64,000 bases of DNA from Geobacteraceae bacterium. Lineage in GTDB: Bacteria; Desulfobacterota; Desulfuromonadia; Geobacterales; Pseudopelobacteraceae. How positions within the stretch are numbered: position 1 is the stretch's first letter; the number at the start of each line of letters is the position of its first letter. The stretch lies in contig JANXYR010000043.1 in the NCBI GenBank assembly GCA_025355965.1, forward strand, positions 1 through 64,000, given 5' to 3'. A program made the translations under genes and the position numbers. The notes below the pieces were generated by a model, which was not told where the DNA came from, searched no databases, and saw nothing but the letters and a program-made list of their open reading frames with translations. Of this stretch, positions 34,557 through 43,261 are shown in pieces.

Positions 34557-35040
34557 ACAATTAACACCTTTGAAAGAAGTTGACCCCCACCCTGTAAGCT
34601 TTCCTCACAAAGACGGCACTAAAAATCATTCAATAGAAATCCATCAAATTAGTGCGACAACTTTCTCTGGCCCACTACCGCCGCCTGAAATCATGCAGGG
34701 CTATGACCAAATTGTACCGGGTGCAGCGGATCGAATTATTACAATATTTGAATCCGAAGTTTCTCACCGTCAAAAAATGGAGGAGAAACAGCTTGACGCT
34801 GATATAAAAGACAAAAAAGTCGAACATACGCTTACATTTTCAGGAATGCTCTTTGGCCTCATCGTAAGCATTTCTCTCATCACGGTCGGCGGTTTTCTGA
34901 TTTATCACGACAAAGCAGTAGCCGGTTATTTCGTTTGTATTTCCTCAATGGCCGGTATTATCGCCGCATTCCTAAGCGGCAAGAAAAAGAACACCCCACC
35001 TGTGACTACCCCTCCAGCTAAAAAGAAAAGAACTCGTTAA
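34546..35040 (+). CDS. DUF2335 membrane protein
   Basis: 164 residues. The family signature GPLPPPEIMQGYDQIVPGAADRIITIFESE..HRQ is followed by a charged helix and two membrane segments (about 103-123 and 129-146), ending in a Lys/Pro/Thr tail. DUF2335 proteins are predicted inner-membrane proteins found sporadically in accessory DNA; function unknown. The ATG at 34546 overlaps the upstream small gene; a TTG one codon earlier is an alternative. As the main gene of a possible integron cassette, it should be mobile. Confidence 0.78.
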   Translation: MGGKQLTPLKEVDPHPVSFPHKDGTKNHSIEIHQISATTFSGPLPPPEIMQGYDQIVPGAADRIITIFESEVSHRQKMEEKQLDADIKDKKVEHTLTFSGMLFGLIVSISLITVGGFLIYHDKAVAGYFVCISSMAGIIAAFLSGKKKNTPPVTTPPAKKKRTR

Positions 35041-35099
35041 CAAAATTTTTCCTATCATATCCGTAGCAATTGCATGAACTTACAAATAGCATTCATTAT

Positions 35100-35161
35100 A
35101 GATAACAAACGGCGGCAGACGGTCTGCGCTTCGCTTGCCGCTGCGCCTTTCACCGTTGGCA
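35100..35161 (+). other. Candidate integron attC site C
   Basis: Left core AGATAAC, the exact complement of GTTATCT at the start of the same cassette (34181-34187). Then AACGG (35108-35112)/CCGTT (35153-35157), inner GCGGCA (35112-35117)/TGCCGC (35136-35141), and right core GTTGGCA (35155-35161). The opening ATAACAAACG is like Vibrio cassette repeats. Confidence 0.55.
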
Positions 35162-35195
35162 AACAGGAATGTGGCCCTCATACACGTTTTTCGAC

Positions 35196-35223
35196 TTGAC
35201 AGAAAAGAGGGCTGAGGTACACT
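35196..35223 (+). promoter_or_regulatory. Sigma-70-type promoter of the FecR-OmpA-CHASE2 operon
   Basis: TTGACA (35196-35201), a 16-base spacer, TACACT (35218-35223), 39 bases before the FecR-domain start codon. Confidence 0.55.
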
Positions 35224-35262
35224 TGAACCATACAAGGTGAATTAAATGACGAGGTCAAGTCC

Positions 35263-35706
35263 GTGAGATTTCCCGTATCCTGTTTCCTGTTATTGTCGCT
35301 TTTAGGCTCCTCAGTATATGCGGCGCAGACTGATACTATCGGCCATATTCAAACCATAAATGGAACTGTGTTGATTAAAAGAGGGACTGCAACACTGCCA
35401 GGTACTGTAGGCTCATTACTCTACCACTCCGACGTTATCCGCACAGCAAAACCTGGGGCCACCGGAATAGTGCTGACAGATGGCACGACAATCTCTCTCG
35501 GTTCCAACAGCGAACTTTCCATCAGAGACTATGTCTTCAACCCAAAAGAGGAGAAATTTTTACTCGCAGTACGGATGGTCAAGGGTACCTTTGTATATCT
35601 CTCGGGGCTTATTGGAAAGCTCTCTCCAAATGCCGTCCAGCTGTCTATCCCTGATGCGACCATTTCCGTCAGGGGGACAAAACTGCTGGTCGATGTGCAG
35701 GAATAA
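35263..35706 (+). CDS. Exported FecR-domain protein
   Basis: 147 residues, GTG start. A signal peptide (about 1-21) is followed by a FecR domain: G.VLIKRGTATLPGTVGSLLYHSDVIRTAKPGATGIVLTDGT, then a second half ending ATISVRGTKLLV. FecR domains of this exported type often sit beside OmpA and CHASE2 proteins and may form a periplasmic sensing surface. The gene is followed after three bases by the OmpA-like lipoprotein gene and then by the CHASE2/HD-GYP gene, so the three should work together. Confidence 0.87.
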   Translation: MRFPVSCFLLLSLLGSSVYAAQTDTIGHIQTINGTVLIKRGTATLPGTVGSLLYHSDVIRTAKPGATGIVLTDGTTISLGSNSELSIRDYVFNPKEEKFLLAVRMVKGTFVYLSGLIGKLSPNAVQLSIPDATISVRGTKLLVDVQE

Positions 35707-35709
35707 CCG

Positions 35710-36348
35710 GTGCCTATCCCGGTTAATTCAGTGACAACGTCAATGAACAACCTGTTTTACAACCTGCTGGCTGCTATCCTGATGATTCTTTCCCTTGTCG
35801 GTTGCTCGTCCATTCATTCTGTCATTCTTATCCCAGACCCTGATGGCCATGTCGGAAAGGCAGAAGTAATTACGACTGGCGGAAAACAGCTTCTTGAAAG
35901 ACCGGGCGATATGACACGCATAACCGGTTCTTCAACTCCACCATCTCCGGTCACTACAGCCACCCCTGACTATATTTCAGCTACGTTTGCCGAAGCTATG
36001 GCTATAGAACCGCTACCACCTGAAAAATTCATTCTTTACTTTGAAACCGGCACAACCGCAATGACTCCGGAGTCTCGTGCCGCCATTACCGCTATTGTAG
36101 CTGCCTGCAAAAGACGTGGAGCTATCAGTATCAGTATAAGCGGACATACCGACGCCACCGGTTCGGTTCAATTCAACGATAAACTTTCCCAGGAGCGGGC
36201 CGTACTGATCAAGCAGCTTCTGCTGCAAAACGGAATCGATCAGAACCAGATGACGGTTTCATCACATGGCAAGGGGAATCCTCTTGTCCCAACCCCCAAT
36301 GGTGTTGCCGAACCGCGTAACCGTCGTGTTGAAGTCATCGTGCAATAG
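35710..36348 (+). CDS. OmpA-family peptidoglycan-binding lipoprotein
   Basis: 212 residues. A lipoprotein signal ends at LSLVGC (lipid Cys about 32 with the GTG start). AGGA at 35699-35702 supports GTG 35710, whereas ATG 35743 would give a more usual 20-residue signal. The C-terminal OmpA domain (about 108-212) has ILYFETGTTAMT, the peptidoglycan-binding GHTDATGSVQFNDKLSQERA, and RNRRVEVIV. It probably anchors a membrane to peptidoglycan and could link the FecR protein with the membrane-bound CHASE2 protein. Confidence 0.88.
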   Translation: MPIPVNSVTTSMNNLFYNLLAAILMILSLVGCSSIHSVILIPDPDGHVGKAEVITTGGKQLLERPGDMTRITGSSTPPSPVTTATPDYISATFAEAMAIEPLPPEKFILYFETGTTAMTPESRAAITAIVAACKRRGAISISISGHTDATGSVQFNDKLSQERAVLIKQLLLQNGIDQNQMTVSSHGKGNPLVPTPNGVAEPRNRRVEVIVQ

Positions 36349-36361
36349 CTACTTCTGCCAT

Positions 36362-38392
36362 ATGTCTGACACCTCCATACCACTTGATGTTATTCAACGT
36401 TTTCGCCCCCTCAGGGAAGGTAAAGGTTTGTTGATAACCGTCGGCCTCTGCCTTACCATCGCCGCATCTCTACTCTGGATATACCAGCCACTGTTGATTA
36501 ATCAGGCCGAACTGCGTCTCTATGATTTTATGCTGGCCGGGCGTATACAGCCACCTCAATCCCCGGTTCCGGTTCTTGTGGGCATTGATGAAGAAAGTCT
36601 GCAAGCCTACGGACAATGGCCGTGGCCACGCTATCGGCTTGCTCGTCTTGTCAGGAAGTTACATGAGCTGGGAGCAGCTGTCGTAGTTTTGGATTTTTTG
36701 ATGCCGGAACCTGACCGTACCTCACCCGAGATTGTCATATCTGAACGGCAGCGTGACGGTGAGATCTCGTCTGTTTATTCTCCGACAACATCTCAGGACA
36801 GCAATTCCCGGGAGTTGGCAGGAGCCTTGGCTGAAGGGGCAAGCGTACTCGGTTTCTTCTTTGAATTCGTTGAGACAACCAAGCCAAAGGTACACAGACC
36901 TTTACCCGTTCTTCCGGAAGGAATGGTTGTTCACAAAAAAGCCGGTAGTGATGTTGCGTGGCCCAAACCAACCGGAATACTCCGCTCTATTCCAATTTTG
37001 ACTGAAGTGACAAGTGCGGAAGGCTTTGTCAACGCACTCCACGACCGGGACGGCGCACTCCGGCGCGTGCCACTGATTTTATCATATGACGGCACCTGCT
37101 ACCCATCACTTGCTTTGGCGGCACTGCTTCTTTCCTCCTCAGAGCGCACGGTCCGACTTGCCCAGAACGGTACAGAAACCTTTCTGGTCTGGGGTGATCG
37201 TCAAATTCCTCTCGATCGGGAAGGTAATTTACTAATCGACTTTCGCAGTGAAGATACGTCTTTCCCCTATTATTCAGCGCGATCAATCCTGAAGGGCGTG
37301 CAGACGCCAGGAGCGCTGAAAGGGAAGATCGTTCTGGTTGGGCCTTGGGCCAAGGGGCTGGGAGATTTACACCTGATGCCGTCAGGCAGTTCTGTTAGTG
37401 GGCTTAATATTCACGCCACCGTCATCGATAACATCCTGGCCGGCACATTCATCACTCGCCCCAGTTGGGCCAAAGGTGCCGAGTTGTGTGCCATTTTGCT
37501 TATTGGTGTTATTAGTACTTTACTTCTGAGCCGCCCCGGATTCGGAGTTTCGCTAGCGACAGTGGCAGTTGAGAGCGGCGGGGGCTACATGGGGGCGCGT
37601 GAGCTGCTCCTGTCCAGAGGGATTTACCTTTCACCCCTGATGCCCATGTTGACCCCGGTTGTTATCTTGACTTTTCTGAGCCTGCTGAAATATGGGATAG
37701 AATACCATAAAGTAAAACAACGCACTCTTGACCTGATTGATGCGCAGGACACGATAATCATCAGTATGTCTGCGCTTGCCGAGACCCGTGACAAGGAAAC
37801 CGGCAAGCACATCCTCCGCACCCAGCGATATGTGGAGATCCTGATCCGTGAATTGGTTCTCCTGCCTAAATATTCTGAACTCGACGAAATCTCTATTGAA
37901 CTTATCATCAAGTCAGCTCCGCTTCATGACATTGGTAAAGTCGGAATTCCCGATCGCATTCTCCAAAAACCGGGTATGTTGACCGAGGAAGAGTACGCTA
38001 TAATGAAGAGCCATACCACAATTGGTGTTGACGCTTTATCCAAAACAATTGAGGGAACCGGTCATCCTGAGCAACAGGATTTTCTCCACTATGCACAACA
38101 GATGATCGGATCTCACCATGAGCGATGGGATGGCAGCGGATACCCATACGGAGTGCACGGCGAGGACATCCCGTTGTCTGGCCGTCTCATGGCACTTGCG
38201 GACGTGTATGATGCACTGGTTAGCCGCCGAATATACAAACAGGGATTTTCTCACAAAAAAGCACTCGAGATGATTTTGCAGGGTTCCGGCAATCAATTTG
38301 ACCCGGAAGTGGTCGCAGTATTCATTAAAAAAAATGCGGATTTTTATAAGGTTGCCAAGGAATATGCAGATACATCAGATTCAGGGATTTGA
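36362..38392 (+). CDS. CHASE2-HD-GYP c-di-GMP phosphodiesterase
   Basis: 676 residues: a membrane helix (about 20-40), an extracytoplasmic CHASE2 domain (about 45-355; VGIDEESLQAYGQWPWPR is typical), about three membrane helices (about 365-450), then HD-GYP. The catalytic pieces are ETRDKETGKHILRT, HDIGKVGIPD and HHERWDGSGYP (GYP kept). It should degrade cyclic di-GMP in response to an extracellular cue. ATG 36362 is chosen because an upstream in-frame start overlaps the OmpA gene with non-family sequence. Last gene of the FecR-OmpA-CHASE2 operon. Confidence 0.92.
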   Translation: MSDTSIPLDVIQRFRPLREGKGLLITVGLCLTIAASLLWIYQPLLINQAELRLYDFMLAGRIQPPQSPVPVLVGIDEESLQAYGQWPWPRYRLARLVRKLHELGAAVVVLDFLMPEPDRTSPEIVISERQRDGEISSVYSPTTSQDSNSRELAGALAEGASVLGFFFEFVETTKPKVHRPLPVLPEGMVVHKKAGSDVAWPKPTGILRSIPILTEVTSAEGFVNALHDRDGALRRVPLILSYDGTCYPSLALAALLLSSSERTVRLAQNGTETFLVWGDRQIPLDREGNLLIDFRSEDTSFPYYSARSILKGVQTPGALKGKIVLVGPWAKGLGDLHLMPSGSSVSGLNIHATVIDNILAGTFITRPSWAKGAELCAILLIGVISTLLLSRPGFGVSLATVAVESGGGYMGARELLLSRGIYLSPLMPMLTPVVILTFLSLLKYGIEYHKVKQRTLDLIDAQDTIIISMSALAETRDKETGKHILRTQRYVEILIRELVLLPKYSELDEISIELIIKSAPLHDIGKVGIPDRILQKPGMLTEEEYAIMKSHTTIGVDALSKTIEGTGHPEQQDFLHYAQQMIGSHHERWDGSGYPYGVHGEDIPLSGRLMALADVYDALVSRRIYKQGFSHKKALEMILQGSGNQFDPEVVAVFIKKNADFYKVAKEYADTSDSGI

Positions 38393-38563
38393 CCAACTAT
38401 GTACACGTATCGACGCATGATCAGAGTAAAAGTCAGCCAGATAACCTTTGACAAGATCGGCAGTGGATACACCCGATTCCGAATCTTGCTACGGCACCAG
38501 CGCCACTGTTTCCAGTAGCAGAGCCAAGGGGACTTTGATTTGGGCACTTGATTGGCAGGAAAC

Positions 38564-41500
38564 TTATTGCGCAATCGCGTTTAATTCAACCCTGCTTCCA
38601 GGCGTCGTATTTTTCTCCGGTTTTTTGAACATATCGTCACTCTTCTGGAATATACGTTCCGCCGGTATGCTGCCCTTCTTTACCATGTACGTTACTATTG
38701 CCTTAACCCGCTCATGCGCCAAGGTTTGTAGTTCTAGTTCACCAACAGCTGTATTGGTTATAATAAGTTTCTTCATCTCGTCTGGCGGCAGATCCTTAAC
38801 CATGCCAAAAGCGTTGCGCGGCTTGGGAAATTTCTCTTTTTTGTAGACTGCGGCTAGATATTTGGCCTGTTCCTCGGGTAGTACAACCACCGAATCAACT
38901 GTTTCAGCTTCTTTACGTGCTCCCTCTTTACTCATGGCCAGGAACTTTTCATTGCGCAGTTTGCGGCTGAGTAGTTCACGGCGGTATTCTTCTCTGTCCT
39001 TATCACGATCCACGTATCCCTTTAATTCCACCTTCAGCGCGGGGCGATCAAGAAGCGCTTTTGACAGTGCATTAAGCTTCTGTTCTTCTCGTGGCAGAAG
39101 TGTGCTTGTACCGTAGTTAAAATGAATCGCACTGAAGTCCTCGCCACTACCCACCATGGAGGAGAGAAGCGCAAATGGCGACGTAACCGCCTTCACCAAT
39201 AGATTTTGGACGACCTGAAAGACAAGTTTCCAGATACTAAATTTTGGATCGTCGGTACGCCCGGTAACCGGCACGTCCAGATGAATTTCTCCCTTGCGAT
39301 CCTTGAGTAGTGCCAGCCCAAGTTTTACCGGCAGGCTAGTGGCTTTATCGCTTTCAACTTTTTCACCAAACGTAAATTGGTCGATAAAAATCTTGTTCTC
39401 GGAAGCAAGCTGTTTTTTGTCAATATGGTATTTGAGATCCAGATATAACTTGCCTTTTTCAACAGTGTATCCAAGGAATCTGCCGGTGTAGGGTGTAACC
39501 GGTGACAACTCAATGTCGCGGAAGGAAACTTTCAGATCTACAAACAAGTCATCCCGAAGTGGGTTGACTTGGCCGGTGATTTGGAGTGGCGAAAGATTTT
39601 CCAGATTTCCGCGCAGGTCTACATCAGCCAGCTTAGTATCCTCAGATGACAGGCCGCTGACCCGACCGCCAAGATTGTGGAATGTGGTAGCAAACTGCTG
39701 CGGCAGGTGTTTGTCTGTAAAAGAGAGTGTACCATCTTGGATAGTGATAGCACCGACACTGATCTGCTTCTTTTTAGCTGGTAATGACGGCAAAACCTGG
39801 CTTTCAGGCGACAAACCGATCTTCGGCGGAATGGCAGCCGCTATCAGGGTTTCCGGCTTTTTTTCTTCCTTTTGTACCAGATTTTGCAAGTTCAACGTAC
39901 CGTCCTTGCGGATGATAATGCGCGAATAGATACCATTAAGAGCAATCTGACGCAGGGACAGGTTGAATGGCTCCAGATCACCCTGAATGTCGTCAAGCTG
40001 CAGACTCTCCCATTTGAGCAAATCTTCTTCGGCAACTGTATCGACGGCGTGAAAGGCACGAATACCGGCATTCCCCTTGAAATTACCGATCGCCTTACCC
40101 TCCTTGATGGAGACATCGACGTTCATGACAGTGTCAACAAATCCGCCCACTAAAAAGACGTTGACGTTAGAGGGGAAATAGGATTCAAAGTCACGTAGCG
40201 GCAGGCGGCCTACGCTGACACTCCCTTTATAGCGGAACGGAAAGGGGGTGATATCACCGTTTATTTTGAGCGGTGTGCCCTTGTTAAATGTAGAAGCAAA
40301 GAAAAGTCTGGCCGGAGTGAACTTCGGGCCGTTCAGGTTTAACAGACTCAGGGAGGTGTTATTCAGGGTAAAGCGCGGCTTATCACTGAATGTTTTGTCG
40401 GTAAAAGCCGCATTAAACTTCTCCAGCTGGAGCTTTTTGAGTCGGAACGAAAATTCCCGCTTTGCCTGCTGTTTCGCCGACGAAGCGTCAGAAAGCTTAG
40501 ACCCTGTTCCAGCAGGAACGGTTGCATATTTTTGAGAATTCGTAGATGCAGTCTTTGCAGAGGGAGACTTGAACAGCGACAATAGCGAAATCTTGCCGTC
40601 AGCTTCACGGGAAAGGGAGAGGTTCCCCTTTGATAGCTTAACTTCACCGATTTCCGCCACGTTTTCCCTCTGTTTGAATCCGGCACCATTTATTTCAAAA
40701 CTGACAAGATCAAGACCATCCTTGTCGCCGTAACGGGCCGAGAGCCCGGAAACCAGCATTCTGCCTTGATCAACTGTCAGGCCCAGCTCTTTGTTGAAGG
40801 TCAGTTCCGTGGAGAGCTCCAAGCTACCTTTAAGCGGTGCGGTCATAAACTGCGACAGGTAAGGCCAAGCACGCTGAATCTTCATGCCGCTCAGTTCACT
40901 GGACACCCTGGCTGTCAATGGGGTAAGGGAAAAACTGCCGTCGGCACTGAAGGTAGCCTCATTGTCCATCAACAGAGAGAACTCGTATTCGGCAGAGGTG
41001 TTCGCGGCGGTAGAAAAATTCTTCACAGCGGCATCTATCTGAGTTACATCACTTTTGAAACCGCCGGGCGGCTCGGCATCGTTAAAATGAATGGTGCCGT
41101 TGCTGAAAGCGAAGGTTGTGACCTGCAGCAGCGGCGGTTGTGTCTGCTGGCCGCTTTTCGGCTTTGTATCAACAGCCGGCTCAGGTTTCTTCTCTCCAGT
41201 AGAGGTCGGCAGCAGTTGGCTGTACATCCAAATGCCCTTGGCATTCCGGCTGGCAAACAGCTCAAACCCTTCAACGTTTATGGCATCAAACAGGAACTTT
41301 TTGGTAAACACCTCCATGGCAGAGGCCTTTACACGTAACGCCGGGAGCCTGAACAGCGGTTGCCCGCCCCTCAGGTCAACAGCAATCTTATCCAGCCCGA
41401 TCTGACCTTTGATGCCCAGTTCCGGTATTTTGTTTGCTGAGACTCTGTAGGTCACTTCACACTCTACATCCAACATTCCCGACACCAGGTCGGCAGGAGG

Positions 41501-42211
41501 TCTTACCGGCGAATAGACTACATATTCAGGCAGGTTGAGCTGCTTGAGAGAGATGTGCACCGAAGTTTCCATGGATTTACTGAGCGGTTTGACCTTGCCG
41601 TTGAAACTGAAGGGTGCCCCGTTGACAATGGCGGAGATATGAGGATCAGTGTATTTTTCCACCAGGAAGGGAATATTGCTAATAAAAGGTACCGCAATTT
41701 TGAGGTTGCGTACCGTATGCTTACGTCCTCCCGGCACGGCCTGATCATCGAAATCCAGTGAACCGTTTGTGATGGATATATTGTTGATGGAGAAGCGCAG
41801 GTCGCTTTTTGATTCTTTTTTTGGTTTGGCTTTCAGCCGTTCGATGATGTCGTTAAAACTGTAACTGTTTGCAGCCTGCCTGGCGAATGATAGAGAGGGA
41901 GAATCGATTGAAACTTCAGACAATATCAGGGCCCGCCGGTATATTGAGGCCAACCCCAGGGACGCACGCAGAGTACCAATAGATATAAATTGCCCGCCAT
42001 CCTTGCCTTCAACCGCACAACCGCTGATTTTAACGGTAAGGGTAAAGGGATTGATGGTTACCTTATCAATGCGGGCCTTTCGACCGGTCTCTTTTTCTAT
42101 GGCTGCCACAGCCTGGCTCTGGACAATGAGAGGCAAGATTGCGCTTACAAAAATGAGCAGTGCCGATAGTGAGGCAAGTAATATCAGCAGAATTTTGTGT
42201 TTCTTTATCAT
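38564..42211 (-). CDS. Giant DUF748/AsmA-like envelope protein
   Basis: 1215 residues with one N-terminal membrane anchor (about 4-26) and a huge periplasmic region built from repeated beta modules of the DUF748/AsmA type (for example IDKVTINPFTLTVKISG at the start; INGDITPFPFRYKGSVSVGRLPLRDFESYFP and FRDIELSPVTPYTGRFLGY later). The C-terminal part (from about 1050) has an OmpA-like pattern, FNYGTSTLLPREEQKLNALSKAL, but diverges afterwards. Such proteins are thought to bridge the periplasm and move lipids to the outer membrane. ATG 42211 follows GGGGGG; an in-frame start 30 bases earlier lacks that site. The 171 bp after the preceding HD-GYP gene contain nothing I recognise. Confidence 0.82.
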   Translation of the reverse strand: MIKKHKILLILLASLSALLIFVSAILPLIVQSQAVAAIEKETGRKARIDKVTINPFTLTVKISGCAVEGKDGGQFISIGTLRASLGLASIYRRALILSEVSIDSPSLSFARQAANSYSFNDIIERLKAKPKKESKSDLRFSINNISITNGSLDFDDQAVPGGRKHTVRNLKIAVPFISNIPFLVEKYTDPHISAIVNGAPFSFNGKVKPLSKSMETSVHISLKQLNLPEYVVYSPVRPPADLVSGMLDVECEVTYRVSANKIPELGIKGQIGLDKIAVDLRGGQPLFRLPALRVKASAMEVFTKKFLFDAINVEGFELFASRNAKGIWMYSQLLPTSTGEKKPEPAVDTKPKSGQQTQPPLLQVTTFAFSNGTIHFNDAEPPGGFKSDVTQIDAAVKNFSTAANTSAEYEFSLLMDNEATFSADGSFSLTPLTARVSSELSGMKIQRAWPYLSQFMTAPLKGSLELSTELTFNKELGLTVDQGRMLVSGLSARYGDKDGLDLVSFEINGAGFKQRENVAEIGEVKLSKGNLSLSREADGKISLLSLFKSPSAKTASTNSQKYATVPAGTGSKLSDASSAKQQAKREFSFRLKKLQLEKFNAAFTDKTFSDKPRFTLNNTSLSLLNLNGPKFTPARLFFASTFNKGTPLKINGDITPFPFRYKGSVSVGRLPLRDFESYFPSNVNVFLVGGFVDTVMNVDVSIKEGKAIGNFKGNAGIRAFHAVDTVAEEDLLKWESLQLDDIQGDLEPFNLSLRQIALNGIYSRIIIRKDGTLNLQNLVQKEEKKPETLIAAAIPPKIGLSPESQVLPSLPAKKKQISVGAITIQDGTLSFTDKHLPQQFATTFHNLGGRVSGLSSEDTKLADVDLRGNLENLSPLQITGQVNPLRDDLFVDLKVSFRDIELSPVTPYTGRFLGYTVEKGKLYLDLKYHIDKKQLASENKIFIDQFTFGEKVESDKATSLPVKLGLALLKDRKGEIHLDVPVTGRTDDPKFSIWKLVFQVVQNLLVKAVTSPFALLSSMVGSGEDFSAIHFNYGTSTLLPREEQKLNALSKALLDRPALKVELKGYVDRDKDREEYRRELLSRKLRNEKFLAMSKEGARKEAETVDSVVVLPEEQAKYLAAVYKKEKFPKPRNAFGMVKDLPPDEMKKLIITNTAVGELELQTLAHERVKAIVTYMVKKGSIPAERIFQKSDDMFKKPEKNTTPGSRVELNAIAQ

Positions 42212-42295
42212 GGGATCCCCCCAGGGAAGAAGTTGCATCATATTTTTTCGGCAGATTCATCAACTGACACTATGAACATAGCGGTAAACCTGCCT

Positions 42296-43090
42296 CTATT
42301 TCAACGGGTAATCAGACATCCTTACGAAGCGGAAACCGCGGCGCTGCAACTCCGGCACCGCCGCGATGATTCCCGCCCCCGTCCCCGCTTCGGGGTGATT
42401 CATATGCAGCAGGGCAATGTCACCCGGCATCGCCTTCAGCAGCGCCGCCTTAACCTGTGCTGCACTCCAGGTCGCCCCGGCATCCCCCAATAGCGAATAG
42501 CCGGCGACTTTGTGCCCGAGCCCTTGAGAGATCTGCACCGCAATCTCGTCATAATAAGCGGTGCCGGAGCGATAAAGTTTTGGTCTGGTCCCGCTGATCG
42601 CCTCAATCTTGCGGGCGTTCAGCTCTATCTCCTCAACGACTTCAGCAACACTCTGCGTCCCGGCAATACCATATACTGAACGGCCGTTGACCGAAGCGGG
42701 CTTGTGGCGAATCCCGTGGTTGGCGATCTCAAAGAGCGGGTTGGCGGCCAATTGTCTGAACAGCTCCGGATTGGCATCGATCCAGCGACCGTTGATGAAA
42801 AGCGTTGCCGGAATCTGCCTGGCGATTAAAAACTCTATCAGCCGGGAATCAACCCCCTTTCCCTTGGCACTACCACAGGCATCAAGAGTCAGAGCAATGA
42901 CTTTATCGCCAGTATCCAGGCGTCTGCGCACTCCAGGCACATTTTCTCCCCATTGGGCTGGCACAACATCCGCATATCGGGCGGTGTTGAGTTGTTTCAG
43001 ACTTTCCACCGATGGCAGAGGAGATTCGGCGAAAACTGATGATCCGGCTGTTATCATGATGGCTAAAAACAGTGCAGAAATTCTGTTCAT
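42296..43090 (-). CDS. Exported polysaccharide deacetylase-like protein
   Basis: 264 residues with a signal peptide (about 1-21). NodB-type fold: LTLDACGSAKGKG replaces the usual TFDDG, keeping one Asp; FEIANHGIRHKPAS gives the metal-binding H-x3-H; DIALLHMNHPEAGT lies near the end. The altered first motif is seen in some secreted deacetylase relatives, so activity is plausible but unproven. It is upstream of the DUF748 gene on the same strand (about 85 bp), suggesting an envelope-related role. Confidence 0.82.
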   Translation of the reverse strand: MNRISALFLAIMITAGSSVFAESPLPSVESLKQLNTARYADVVPAQWGENVPGVRRRLDTGDKVIALTLDACGSAKGKGVDSRLIEFLIARQIPATLFINGRWIDANPELFRQLAANPLFEIANHGIRHKPASVNGRSVYGIAGTQSVAEVVEEIELNARKIEAISGTRPKLYRSGTAYYDEIAVQISQGLGHKVAGYSLLGDAGATWSAAQVKAALLKAMPGDIALLHMNHPEAGTGAGIIAAVPELQRRGFRFVRMSDYPLK

Positions 43091-43261
43091 GAAAAAATCC
43101 CTTTATATATTCGCTCTATCTACTGCTCCACATTCTTCTGCATATTGAGTACGGATGCAACCAGAAACATTCCAGCTTGACATGAAAAAATATAGCGGTA
43201 GTCTGTTACGATTCTGAGCTGTACGAAAATTGAGACCAAATCATCGATGAGGAGCTTCAAC

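Noticed and set aside
38448-38846. Plus-strand frame in the 171-bp gap after the HD-GYP gene and into the DUF748 gene
   Set aside because: Most of it is antisense to the DUF748 gene; the gap itself has no recognisable element.
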